NCBI GenBank assembly: GCA_002435745.1
Contig: DIWT01000055.1
Location: forward strand, 1 to 21,106
Length of the DNA stretch: 21,106 bases
DNA from: a bacterium UBP15_UBA6099
GTDB taxonomy: Bacteria; UBP15; UBA6099
Direction of reading: 5' to 3'
Position numbers and translations under genes: made by a program. The notes beneath the pieces were generated by a model that saw nothing but the letters and a program-made list of their open reading frames with translations, searched no databases and had not been told where the DNA came from. The first letter of the stretch is position 1. Every line of letters starts with the position of its first letter. Shown one piece after another: positions 1-7,435 of the stretch.

Positions 1-1
1 A

Positions 2-1747
2 CCGCCTATGAATAATTCGGGATTATATAACCTATACGAATCAGAGAACTACACATGCGCATATGGCTTTTCCACTTCAATTTCCGCCCGGCCTTATCTT
101 GTGACAACCGATATATTTTGGGAAGTTTTCGCCGCGTCTTTCGAGGGCATATTCCAAATATTCGAAAGATATGAAGCCATCCCGTCTTTCTGGTCTTTCG
201 TTTCTGACGCAAACAAATATTACTCTTCGCATGAATCCGAATCAGATAACAGGTTGCGCAGAGTATTCGCGGTTCTGGACGGGTTGCGACACGATTCTGA
301 AGACCAGAAAACCGAAATCAAAAAAATACTCGCATCGGAAGGGCGCTCTTATTCTGAAACTCTAGACGTTGTTTTTGAATACGAAGACTTAAAGCCGCGC
401 GGACACTACACAAGGAGCAAAGAACTGAGTCTTTATTTCAAAGCGTTTCGGTATCTTGCGAACATAGAATTCAACAAGACTGAATCCATATCGTTGAACA
501 ACCTTCCTAAGGAGTTGAAAGAAAAAGCGCGCGGCATAATAGAGCCATACTCTTTTTTTACAGCGCCATCAAGGCACAGTCAGGCAATTATTTTCGAAGG
601 CGTTCACAGAGACGTCCCATCATACGTCAAGCATCTCCCCAGAGACAACAAATCGCGTTTTTTCCCGATGTCCTTCGGGTTCGATAATGAGGTTTTAAAT
701 TCGGTTGTTTACCACGATGATTGGCCTGCTGAAGAACAAGTAAAAAGGATGATCCCAGACTCTCTGGAGTTACCGGCTGTCACCGGAAGCTTAACGGCTT
801 TTGAGATTCTTGAAAAATACGGATTGTTCGAACAGGAGCCTGCTATTGTAAATATCCTGAATGATTTGAAAAACCGATGGTCGAAGTTCAATCCCGATGA
901 ATCAGAGATATATTCGCAGTGGCTGAAAGCGCTTGGAGTTCAGTGGGCGGAGAGCGTTAGTCCGCCCGATTCAGGGGTGTCGAACTCTCTCTGGCAAACG
1001 AAACGGCTTCAGACCGGGCTTGCTAGTTGGGCCACGCTCAGGCACGCAACTGTTCTTGTAAATGAAAGGACAAGCGCAGAATGCGGCGAAGGCGGTTTCG
1101 AGCCTATCGTTGTGATTCCGCCTCTGGGCGCGGTGGAGCCTGATCCCGACGTTTTCTCCGCAATTGCTTCTTTGTTCGACGCAGAAATCAGAATGGTCGA
1201 AGAGAAACTCAACTTCGGAGGAATTGTCAATCTTGGCGAATGGGACTCTTATGAGGATGACCTTCGCAACGGTATTATTAGACGACTTAAGGAAAGCAAA
1301 TCAGACGTTCTGAAATACAGAGAGATGGCCGTAAAACAAATCGCCGGCCTTCCGCTGTCTCCAGATGAGTATGAAAGCATATTCAACGCCGGGCGAGCCG
1401 CAGAATACAATTTTCTTGTGTTTAAAAGCCTTGCAAACGATGATTTTTCAATTGCAAATCCCGACCCGATTCCCAAGCTCGCGGATGTTTCGGGAGGCGG
1501 CATATTTCAACTGCCGTATTTGCATGTCGCTGTCGGACGGCCTGCTGAGTGGAACCTTATAGTTCCTCACTTTGGAGCCAGACAAGTAGTGAAAGGCTCC
1601 ATCTACACATATAACAGGTTCGTCGAAAACGCTATTTATGACGACAGTAAATGGCGCGAGATCGTCGACCAGACGTCGCCTATCGACTGGACGCTGGACT
1701 TCTATTCGAATACGAGGCTCTCATGCCCTGCCGTTATTCCTTTCTGA
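2..1747 (+). CDS. DUF3160-family protein, left end cut by window
   Basis: This is a long open frame that is still open at the left edge. The first ATG in view is at 8, but the N-terminal part of the family is probably outside the window, so I treat it as partial. Family-like features seen, numbered from the ATG at 8, are PYLVTTDIFWEVF near residues 29-41, LKPRGHYTRSKEL near 127-139, and SLWQTKRLQTGLASWATLRHATVLV near 327-351. The last of these is the typical W..K.L.T.L.SWA.LRH block of DUF3160 (known from family knowledge). No catalytic function is established for this family; members are often predicted to be secreted. The end overlaps the downstream CapA-like gene by 25 nt, so the two are probably translationally coupled. 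Codon use is AT-richer than in the genes from 3.9 kb onward. Confidence 0.72.
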   Translation, partial: PPMNNSGLYNLYESENYTCAYGFSTSISARPYLVTTDIFWEVFAASFEGIFQIFERYEAIPSFWSFVSDANKYYSSHESESDNRLRRVFAVLDGLRHDSEDQKTEIKKILASEGRSYSETLDVVFEYEDLKPRGHYTRSKELSLYFKAFRYLANIEFNKTESISLNNLPKELKEKARGIIEPYSFFTAPSRHSQAIIFEGVHRDVPSYVKHLPRDNKSRFFPMSFGFDNEVLNSVVYHDDWPAEEQVKRMIPDSLELPAVTGSLTAFEILEKYGLFEQEPAIVNILNDLKNRWSKFNPDESEIYSQWLKALGVQWAESVSPPDSGVSNSLWQTKRLQTGLASWATLRHATVLVNERTSAECGEGGFEPIVVIPPLGAVEPDPDVFSAIASLFDAEIRMVEEKLNFGGIVNLGEWDSYEDDLRNGIIRRLKESKSDVLKYREMAVKQIAGLPLSPDEYESIFNAGRAAEYNFLVFKSLANDDFSIANPDPIPKLADVSGGGIFQLPYLHVAVGRPAEWNLIVPHFGARQVVKGSIYTYNRFVENAIYDDSKWREIVDQTSPIDWTLDFYSNTRLSCPAVIPF

Positions 1748-3171
1748 CTTTGTTGTTCCTGACGATCTTTTGTTCGCCTCTTGTCTCGGATCAATCAGGA
1801 AACGAACTGTCGCCCGGCAAGCGTATCATATTCGCAGGCGACATAATGCTGTCTCGCCTAGTTGAACAGGAAATGCGGCTATCAGGGAATGACGATCAAT
1901 GGCACGGCATGAAAAGTTTTTTCACTAGCGACTCCATAATCGTCGGAAACCTTGAAGGGGCCGTCGGGAGTTCCGGCGACTGCGCAGACGGCATCCCGAG
2001 CAACTTATGCTTTCCCGTTTTGCCGATACGAATCCCCTATTTGAAAAAAGCGGGTTTCACCGCTCTTGTCAATGAGAATAACCATGCCCTCAACCTAGGG
2101 AATGATGGCGTTAGAGCCACAATAGAGTCATTGATCGAAAACGACTTGATCCCCATAAGATTCTCGAACTCGCCTGTATTCATAAAAGCTGATGATATAA
2201 CCATTGGCATCGTCGCATATTCGGTTTTTCCTGACGAAAAGAGGAAACGGATAATCGCTGACAGCCGTGAAATGAAGCGAAAAATGAGACTCGCGGCCGC
2301 CCTTTCAGATGTTGTGGCCGTATACGCGCACTGGGGCGTGGAATTCAGAGACTGGGCGTCTCCTTTTATGCGCGAGGAAGCGAAAAAACTCGTGGAGTCC
2401 GGAGCGGACATTATTCTAGGCGCGCATCCGCATGTCATCATCAAGCCGGAGTGCGTCTACGGCAGACCCGTTTTCTACTCGCTCGGCAACCATGTTTTTG
2501 ATCAGAAGTACACGGCTGCAAAACGAGGCCTTCTTGCCGTATGCGATTTGAATAGCGATTCTCGTGAAGTCGCTTGTTCCGCCACAAGCACGTCTGCGAA
2601 GCCAAACAGCAGATTTCCGATAATTGAAAGCTTCTCGCCAGAAGAGAATAGCGGCTTGATGAAATGCTCTTTTAGCATGAGGTCGCCTATCGAAATAAAT
2701 GACATTGTCTTGCGCGCCGAAACTTTGTCTTTGCAACCAAATGAAATCGTTTTGGAAGGTTGGATTAAGAACAAGCGGGTTTGGAGATCAAGACCTTCAG
2801 AAATCATTTCTCTTTCGAGCGGACGAATTTCATACCGAGATGATGAAATCCTTCTGTTCGCTGTGGAGAAAAAACTTTCCCGGATTGACGGAGAACACGC
2901 CCCTAGACCCTATGTTTACAGAGTATCAAAGAAAAGACTTGATGCGTTGTGGAGAGGTTCCGCTCTTGCTTGGCCGCTTGTCGACGCCTCTGTAATCTGC
3001 TCCGATTCATGTTTTCTATGCGCTTTGCACAGAGGAGATTCCTTTCTATTGTCGAATCCAAACAATAATCAATTCAGACTTATGACTTACAGTTGGAACG
3101 GTTTCGGTTTCAAATCCTCTATGTCTGAAGAATTCTTGAGCCAATGCTCTGATTTCTTTGATGCCGAATGA
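1723..3171 (+). CDS. CapA-family (PGA_cap) metallophosphatase-like exported protein
   Basis: This 482-aa protein has a calcineurin-like fold of the CapA/poly-gamma-glutamate synthesis type. Visible metal-site motifs are AGDIML (D40), GNLEG (N76, E78), NENNHALNLG (N119, H121), YAHWGVE (H203) and GAHPH (H235, H237), in the family order. The ATG at 1723 is preferred over an in-frame start at 1651 because it has GAGG upstream, gives a signal-peptide-like N-terminus (hydrophobic residues 6-20) and overlaps the previous gene by only 25 nt. Residues beyond about 275 have no domain I recognise, making the protein longer than a minimal CapA domain. Known members act in capsule or poly-glutamate export or as surface phosphoesterases. 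No capB/capC-like genes are nearby, so a polyglutamate role is not supported here. Confidence 0.85.
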   Translation: MPCRYSFLTLLFLTIFCSPLVSDQSGNELSPGKRIIFAGDIMLSRLVEQEMRLSGNDDQWHGMKSFFTSDSIIVGNLEGAVGSSGDCADGIPSNLCFPVLPIRIPYLKKAGFTALVNENNHALNLGNDGVRATIESLIENDLIPIRFSNSPVFIKADDITIGIVAYSVFPDEKRKRIIADSREMKRKMRLAAALSDVVAVYAHWGVEFRDWASPFMREEAKKLVESGADIILGAHPHVIIKPECVYGRPVFYSLGNHVFDQKYTAAKRGLLAVCDLNSDSREVACSATSTSAKPNSRFPIIESFSPEENSGLMKCSFSMRSPIEINDIVLRAETLSLQPNEIVLEGWIKNKRVWRSRPSEIISLSSGRISYRDDEILLFAVEKKLSRIDGEHAPRPYVYRVSKKRLDALWRGSALAWPLVDASVICSDSCFLCALHRGDSFLLSNPNNNQFRLMTYSWNGFGFKSSMSEEFLSQCSDFFDAE

Positions 3172-3281
3172 TGCGATCGATATTCTGGAATTTAAACATC
3201 AATCTGCTTCGTCATAGTTTTAAACTGCGAAACTCGTATAAAGATTAAGGTTTGCCTGAGGATATGGTTAAAAAGAGCCGT

Positions 3282-3512
3282 TCAATCCAGAGAGGCGACG
3301 AGGCTGATCTCGACGTTTTTTTCAGCGAGCGCCGCGACCACCCGTTCGCGCTCGCAATAATCGAACCTTAGCGCCACTCCGCAATCGGAGCTGATGTGCC
3401 GGGGCGTGGGGATAAGCTTGACCTCGACGCCGATCGCGCGGCACGCCTTCTCCGCCTGTATCGCGTGACTCGTCGAGTGAAAAGTCACAACCGCTCTTTT
3501 TACGCTGTCCAT
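3282..3512 (-). CDS. DUF3343 (putative Se/S carrier-like) protein
   Basis: This is a 76-aa complete small protein. It matches the DUF3343 pattern: an N-terminal strand followed by FHSTSHAIQAEKACRAIG (residues 11-28), then LIPTPRHISSDCGVALRF (33-50) with the conserved P-T-P-R and a single Cys44 followed by Gly. In the family this Cys is thought to carry sulfur or selenium, but that role is inferred, not shown here. No selenium or cysteine-desulfurase gene is adjacent. No clear Shine-Dalgarno lies before the ATG at 3512. A GATAAT hexamer about 11 nt upstream with TTGCGC 18 nt further up could be a promoter for a near-leaderless message (weak). It is convergent with the CapA-like gene. Confidence 0.82.
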   Translation of the reverse strand: MDSVKRAVVTFHSTSHAIQAEKACRAIGVEVKLIPTPRHISSDCGVALRFDYCERERVVAALAEKNVEISLVASLD

Positions 3513-3796
3513 AGGTTCATATTATCGCTCAAAACGCCCCGTCAGCGCAACACAATGAAACCGAAATGCGGCGGCGGCCTCCTGCTGCCAAAGAGCGACT
3601 TAGCAAAAACTTGTTTTGGCATCTCTTCAACATATTTCCATGGACGGCGAAGACGTGTCCGCGCTTCTGTCTTCGGCGCACATCGTGTTATTTCCATATA
3701 TAATGAGGTTGCAACAAATCATTATCCACTTGGGGGGCCATCTCCTGATTGTCAATCCTCTAGGAATATCCTTTTCCAATATCTTTTCACATGAGA

Positions 3797-3834
3797 GCGG
3801 CGAAGCAAAGGCGCGAACGCGCCCGCTTCGCCGC
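3797..3834. repeat. Compound GC-rich inverted repeat
   Basis: The outer arms GCGGCGAAGC (3797-3806) and GCTTCGCCGC (3825-3834) are perfectly complementary. Inside them a second stem, GGCGCG/CGCGCC with a two-base AA turn, forms a nested hairpin. There is no T-run on either side, so it is not a classical terminator. The word GCCCGCTTCGCCGCG at its right edge (3821-3835) recurs at 5100-5114 on the other side of the peptidase gene, which suggests a dispersed intergenic palindrome of this genome. Confidence 0.7.
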
Positions 3835-3861
3835 GCGCATTGAAATGTTTTGAAAGGGATT

Positions 3862-3895
3862 TTAAGGGAAAACTTTTTCAAAAGTTTTCCCTTAA
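3862..3895 (-). terminator. Perfect 16-bp-arm palindrome, likely bidirectional terminator
   Basis: The arms TTAAGGGAAAACTTTT and AAAAGTTTTCCCTTAA are perfect inverted complements separated by only TC. The arms themselves supply T-tracts on both strands. It lies 43 nt past the stop codon of the C39-like peptidase on the minus strand, the usual position for a terminator. A related but shorter element sits at 5064-5097. Confidence 0.6.
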
Positions 3896-3938
3896 CACTA
3901 CCCCCTTCGGATATCCGTTCAGCCCCCTGCCGCGACGG

Positions 3939-4991
3939 TTATGGGCTTATCAACAGGGCGACGCCGCCGTGTCCGAAGAAAGCCCGGGCGAATTCAAGTC
4001 TAGGATACACGACGGCTTCGCCTGACTCCGGGGAGGCGGCGTCGGGATCGTTCACAATCATGTCGCCGTTAGAGGCGACGCCGCGCAATACCATCAGGTG
4101 GCCGGAGGATTCGGCTTGCGGCTTCGCCGTCAGGTCCCCTTTCCGGTATGACACGCTGACGATCGCCGGGGAGCCGTTTCTGACAACGCGTTCGAGAGCG
4201 GCGAGGCTGTTGAATCTGCGGACGCGGCCGGACAAGCCGAACTCGGAGGCGGCGGCCACAAGAAACGCCCAGTTTCCGAATATGCGGGCGGAGGGGTCGA
4301 ACGCGCGGCGGCCCACCTCGGCTACTTCAACCGTGACACCCCAATACCGCAGAACCATCGTTGTCGAAGTAGGCGCGCAGGCTCCGGCTTTGCGCATCTG
4401 CTCGTCCGCGACCGTCGCCGGATCATGCTGGCTCAGCCACGGGACGGCAATATCAAACGCTCCGCCGTCTGAGGCGTCGATTTCCGCTTGCCCTTCGGCG
4501 GCGGAGTCCGTCGCGCACAGCGTCAACCGCCTGAGCGACGGCGTTCTGTCTCCGTCGTAAGACCTGAAATGAGCGCGGCAGACCGCCTCGTCGAAATGCC
4601 TAGTCGCCTTGAGGATGTCCGCCTCCAGCGGCCCGTACTCCGGGTCGTCGCGGAACATCTTGAGCCGCTTTTCCGGCTTCCACATGCCCAGCGTGTACCA
4701 TACCGACCACGGCCCGCCGGACGCGCGGACTTTGAATTCGAACAGGAAGGATGAGCGTTCGGCGGCGTTCCCGTTCCATGTCATGACAAGCTCGTTTGCG
4801 GGCCGCGACAGAGCGAAAGTCCCGGTTTCGAAGCATCCGCTTTCTGCAAACCGGCCGGCATCCGTCGCCAGAACCAGCCCGGACTCTGTTGCGGACAGGT
4901 TTTCCACCGAGCAACCGTCAGGAACGCCGCGCGTCAGGTCAAGCTCGACCAGTTCGTGTTCGCCTGTAAATCTGACATTGCTTTCCAGCAT
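3939..4991 (-). CDS. C39-like cysteine peptidase with N-terminal beta-rich domain
   Basis: This 350-aa protein has a C-terminal papain-like domain of the Peptidase_C39_2 type. Catalytic candidates are Cys205 in GACAPTSTTMVLRYWG, His298 in SSGHLMVLRG and Asp315 in VNDPD, correctly ordered and spaced. Residues 1 to about 180 are strand-rich and not recognised; they may bind wall or substrate. No signal peptide is visible from this start. I chose the ATG at 4991 over an in-frame upstream start at 5123: it follows GGGAG, a TATAAT-like -10 lies at 5026-5031, and the extra 44 residues would run through an inverted repeat. There is no ABC transporter or bacteriocin gene nearby, so leader-peptide processing is unsupported and a cell-wall or stand-alone protease role is more likely. 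Confidence 0.78.
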   Translation of the reverse strand: MLESNVRFTGEHELVELDLTRGVPDGCSVENLSATESGLVLATDAGRFAESGCFETGTFALSRPANELVMTWNGNAAERSSFLFEFKVRASGGPWSVWYTLGMWKPEKRLKMFRDDPEYGPLEADILKATRHFDEAVCRAHFRSYDGDRTPSLRRLTLCATDSAAEGQAEIDASDGGAFDIAVPWLSQHDPATVADEQMRKAGACAPTSTTMVLRYWGVTVEVAEVGRRAFDPSARIFGNWAFLVAAASEFGLSGRVRRFNSLAALERVVRNGSPAIVSVSYRKGDLTAKPQAESSGHLMVLRGVASNGDMIVNDPDAASPESGEAVVYPRLEFARAFFGHGGVALLISP

Positions 4992-5025
4992 TCTCCCGCG
5001 CCGCCTTTCAGTTTCCGCTGAAGCA

Positions 5026-5031
5026 ATTATA
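5026..5031 (-). promoter_or_regulatory. Candidate -10 box for the C39-like gene
   Basis: TATAAT reads on the minus strand 34 nt before the ATG at 4991. The -35 region is not canonical (TGGAAA or similar). If it is used, transcription would start inside the longer frame and would support the 4991 start. Confidence 0.35.
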
Positions 5032-5063
5032 CTCGCGCTTAAATGCTTTTTTCCATGAGTTTG

Positions 5064-5097
5064 CGTGGAAACCTTTTTTTGAAAATGGGTTTCCACG
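5064..5097. repeat. Inverted repeat related to the 3862-3895 palindrome
   Basis: Arms CGTGGAAACC (5064-5073) and GGTTTCCACG (5088-5097) are perfect and enclose a T-run followed by GAAAA. The layout (GGAAA..C, T-run, AAAA, G..TTTCC) resembles the 34-bp palindrome downstream of the same peptidase gene. Here it lies upstream of that gene, in a divergent promoter region, so it may be a dispersed repeat rather than a terminator. Confidence 0.55.
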
Positions 5098-5104
5098 GGG
5101 CCCG

Positions 5105-5168
5105 CTTCGCCGCGTTTGGACACATCGGCAAAAAAAATGTAATATCTTTATCGGGCGGCGCGGCGAAG
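5105..5168. repeat. Inverted CTTCGCCGCG pair in divergent promoter region
   Basis: CTTCGCCGCG (5105-5114) and its exact reverse complement (5159-5168) are separated by a 44-bp AT-rich spacer. The same word occurs in both orientations in the 3797-3835 hairpin. The pair lies between the divergently transcribed C39-like and exported-protein genes. Confidence 0.5.
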
Positions 5169-5258
5169 TGTAAGCGCTGAGCCGTCCGGGGCATAATTGA
5201 TAAAGACCGAGCGGCGCGGCCCGCCTTCTCTTCCGCCGCCCGCCGGGAGGCGCTAGAG

Positions 5259-6002
5259 ATGAAAACGATAAAACTTCTTTTTGCGGTCTGTGCCATAGTC
5301 TTTGCGGCGTCGGCAGCCGGAAACTCCGCATCGGCGGCGGATGAGAAACGCGTCATATCCGTGTTCGACTTCTTTCTGCTCGACAGGATACCGAGGGAGT
5401 CTCTAGCCAACACTGTAATCCCCGTCGGAGACAACTATTTCACAGCCGAGCGGTTCGGTCTTCAGAACACAATGTCGCGGATTATCAACTCGGCTCTGGA
5501 AGGCGTTCCCGGATACGAAGTTCTTCCCATCTGGGAGCGCTCGTATCCCGACCCCGAACTGGAAGCCGGGTTCAACTATTTCAGCGCGGGCGACGACCCG
5601 AGGGTCTTCTTCAACCTCGACGCTTTGGACTCCGCGACCGCCACATCTTCGGCGCATGTCTTGGCGGCGGGCGTCGTGCGCGAGCTTAAAATCAACAAGA
5701 ACGCGAAACCGCCCCACGACGAAACGGTAAAGATGAAGATTTCAATCGTGCTGTACGACGCCGAAGAAGGGGAATTCCTGTTCTTCAACACATACGAGGG
5801 AGACACCGCCGGGACAAAGGAACAGATGGACGAGGAGGCGCTGCCCGAACGAGACGGCAGGGTCCCACGGGATATCCGCAGGTTCGCCGACAGCGAGGCG
5901 GGCCGCATTTTTATGTCCCTCGTCCCCGGCATGATAAAGGACATCTCCGCCGCGCTGGAAGCGAAAACCGCCGAGCCGGCCGCCCCTGAAGAAGCGAAGT
6001 AA
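5259..6002 (+). CDS. Exported protein of unknown function, possibly CsgG-like fold
   Basis: This 247-aa protein has a clear signal peptide (KTIKLLFAVCAIVFAASAAG, residues 2-21, with a likely ASA-A cleavage near 28). GGGAGG about 9 nt before the ATG fixes the start. I do not recognise the family. The order of elements is VISVFDF near the mature N-terminus, an amphipathic helix followed by GYEVLPI, then HVLAAGVVRELKI, then KISIVLYDAEEGEFLFFNTYEGD, and a C-terminal helix. It recalls CsgG/TolB-N-like envelope proteins in which a helper reads 'gad.lv.G.v' and 'v.l.da.tG'. That is fold-level inference only. There is no lipobox. The C-terminus is Ala/Pro/Glu-rich. It is followed by an independent-looking gene, so operon membership is unclear. 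Confidence 0.75.
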   Translation: MKTIKLLFAVCAIVFAASAAGNSASAADEKRVISVFDFFLLDRIPRESLANTVIPVGDNYFTAERFGLQNTMSRIINSALEGVPGYEVLPIWERSYPDPELEAGFNYFSAGDDPRVFFNLDALDSATATSSAHVLAAGVVRELKINKNAKPPHDETVKMKISIVLYDAEEGEFLFFNTYEGDTAGTKEQMDEEALPERDGRVPRDIRRFADSEAGRIFMSLVPGMIKDISAALEAKTAEPAAPEEAK

Positions 6003-6115
6003 GCCGCTCCGGCCGCCGGCCGCTTCACGGCGCTATTTGTCATCGCGCAACGCGTTTTTATCTTTTTTGTTTACAACCCCGCCCAATTTAAAGTTAGAAT
6101 AGCTCAGACAACTTG

Positions 6116-6142
6116 ATATGGGCTTGCCCGGCAGGCCCATAT
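6116..6142 (+). promoter_or_regulatory. Stem-loop in 5' leader of enolase-superfamily gene
   Basis: ATATGGGC (6116-6123) and GCCCATAT (6135-6142) are perfect 8-bp arms around an 11-nt loop, ending about 10 nt before the Shine-Dalgarno. There is no T-run, so it is not a terminator. A weak promoter, TTTACA (6070-6075) and TAGAAT (6095-6100) with a long 19-nt spacer, lies upstream. The function is unknown; it could affect message stability or translation. Confidence 0.35.
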
Positions 6143-6162
6143 TTCAACCCCGGAGGACTCCG

Positions 6163-7398
6163 ATGAAAATCGCCAAGGTCGAGTTGTATCACGTCCAGAT
6201 CCCGCTTGAAAAAACATTCTACCCCACATGGATACCCGGATATCCGCAGACTCACAACTCGTTCACGCTGGTAAGGCTGGAGACAAAGTGCGGCATCGAG
6301 GGATGGAGCGCGGGCGCGGCTATGGGCAGGGAGCGGGAAGGCCTAGGCGACCTCATCGGCGGATACCTGATCGGACTCGACCCGGAGGACATCCCGACGG
6401 CGAACCAGAGGCTCAAAGAGGCAAGCTACCTCGGCTGGCGCAACTACTGGATCGAGCCGGCGTTCTGGGACATCATGGGAAAAAGCAAAGGCAAACCCGT
6501 GTACGAATTGCTGGGCGGCTCGGCAAGGCCAGTCGAAACCTACATCTCCACCGGAGAGATGCGAGACCCCGCGCAACGCGCCGAACAACTTCTCGAAATG
6601 GCAGAGCGCGGCTTCAAAACAGCCAAACTGCGAGTCAAAAACATAGAGTTGAAAGACGACATCCGCCACGTCGAAACAGTCGCCTCGCGGGTGGGCGACA
6701 AGCTTATCATGGGCGTGGACGCCAATCAGGGCTGGCTTGTCACCATCATGGCGAGGATGCCCGCATGGACGCATGAGCGCGCCTATGAGTTCGCCGTCGC
6801 CTGCGCCCGCAACAACTTCCGCTGGCTCGAAGAGCCTCTGGATTCCCGCGATTATGACGGACTAGCCGCTCTGCGCGCGAAAAAAACCGGCGTCCGCCTA
6901 GCGGGCGCCGAGCTTAACTACGGCTGGGACGAAACTAAGGTGATGATTGAAAAAGGCTGCCTCGACGCATATCAGCCCGACTCGACATTCTGCGGAATCT
7001 CTCAGGCCAAACGCACGCTCGACGCCTGCCGCGAAAAAGGCCTCGACTTCTCCCCGCACACATGGACGAACGGCATCGGCCTCATCATCAACATGCACCT
7101 GTGGCTGGCGGACGCGGAACGAAACCTGCCCCTCGAATACCCTCTCGAAGAGCCTTCATGGATCCCCCGCTGGCGGGACGGCATTCAGGAGTCCCCCATA
7201 CTTCCGGATTCCGAAGGCAGGCTCGCGCCTCCCACCGAACCCGGCCTCGGGCTCCGCATCGACCCGGCAAAATTGCGCCGTTACGGACGCCGCTTCTTCA
7301 AAATGACGGAACTCGGCCTGAAATTCAAAGTCGTCCGCGAAAAAGGCGTCAGCGAAGCCGTCAAACTTGCCAAACAAAAAAAACAACTCGAAGGATAG
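6163..7398 (+). CDS. Enolase-superfamily enzyme, mandelate racemase subgroup
   Basis: This 411-aa protein has an N-terminal capping domain (about 1-125) and a (beta/alpha)-barrel. The metal ligands are visible: Asp186 in MGVDANQGW, Glu223 in WLEEPL and Glu250 in LAGAELN. Asp273 (QPDST) and His299 (SPHTW) form the His-Asp dyad that defines the mandelate racemase type, such as acid-sugar dehydratases. The second strand reads K155-L-R157, so the usual K-x-K is K-x-R. The ATG at 6163 follows GGAGG at 7 nt and matches the family N-terminus; an in-frame ATG at 6118 has no ribosome site and would encode the leader stem-loop. The substrate cannot be told from sequence, and no sugar-transport or catabolic neighbours are present. 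Confidence 0.88.
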   Translation: MKIAKVELYHVQIPLEKTFYPTWIPGYPQTHNSFTLVRLETKCGIEGWSAGAAMGREREGLGDLIGGYLIGLDPEDIPTANQRLKEASYLGWRNYWIEPAFWDIMGKSKGKPVYELLGGSARPVETYISTGEMRDPAQRAEQLLEMAERGFKTAKLRVKNIELKDDIRHVETVASRVGDKLIMGVDANQGWLVTIMARMPAWTHERAYEFAVACARNNFRWLEEPLDSRDYDGLAALRAKKTGVRLAGAELNYGWDETKVMIEKGCLDAYQPDSTFCGISQAKRTLDACREKGLDFSPHTWTNGIGLIINMHLWLADAERNLPLEYPLEEPSWIPRWRDGIQESPILPDSEGRLAPPTEPGLGLRIDPAKLRRYGRRFFKMTELGLKFKVVREKGVSEAVKLAKQKKQLEG

Positions 7399-7435
7399 AT
7401 TGATTGTCGAGCTGTCTATTTAGAGTCTGTGTCTA

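Larger units (their letters stand above)
3513..3938. other. Non-coding gap with strong inverted repeats
   Basis: No convincing gene lies in these 426 bases. Short open frames exist on both strands, but none has a ribosome site together with a recognisable protein. The right-hand part holds two hairpins (3797-3834 and 3862-3895), listed separately, which sit downstream of the C39-like peptidase. The left 280 bases are mixed composition with nothing I recognise beyond a possible promoter for the DUF3343 gene. Confidence 0.6.

Noticed and set aside
3284..3297. AATCCAGAGAGGCG on the plus strand resembles the PyrR-binding loop
   Set aside because: It is antisense to the 3' end of the DUF3343 gene, no pyr gene follows, and the flanking bases that should pair (AA with CG) do not, so it looks like chance.
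3616..3881. Short frames on both strands in the 3.5-3.9 kb gap
   Set aside because: They overlap each other and the inverted repeats, lack ribosome sites, and match no family I know.
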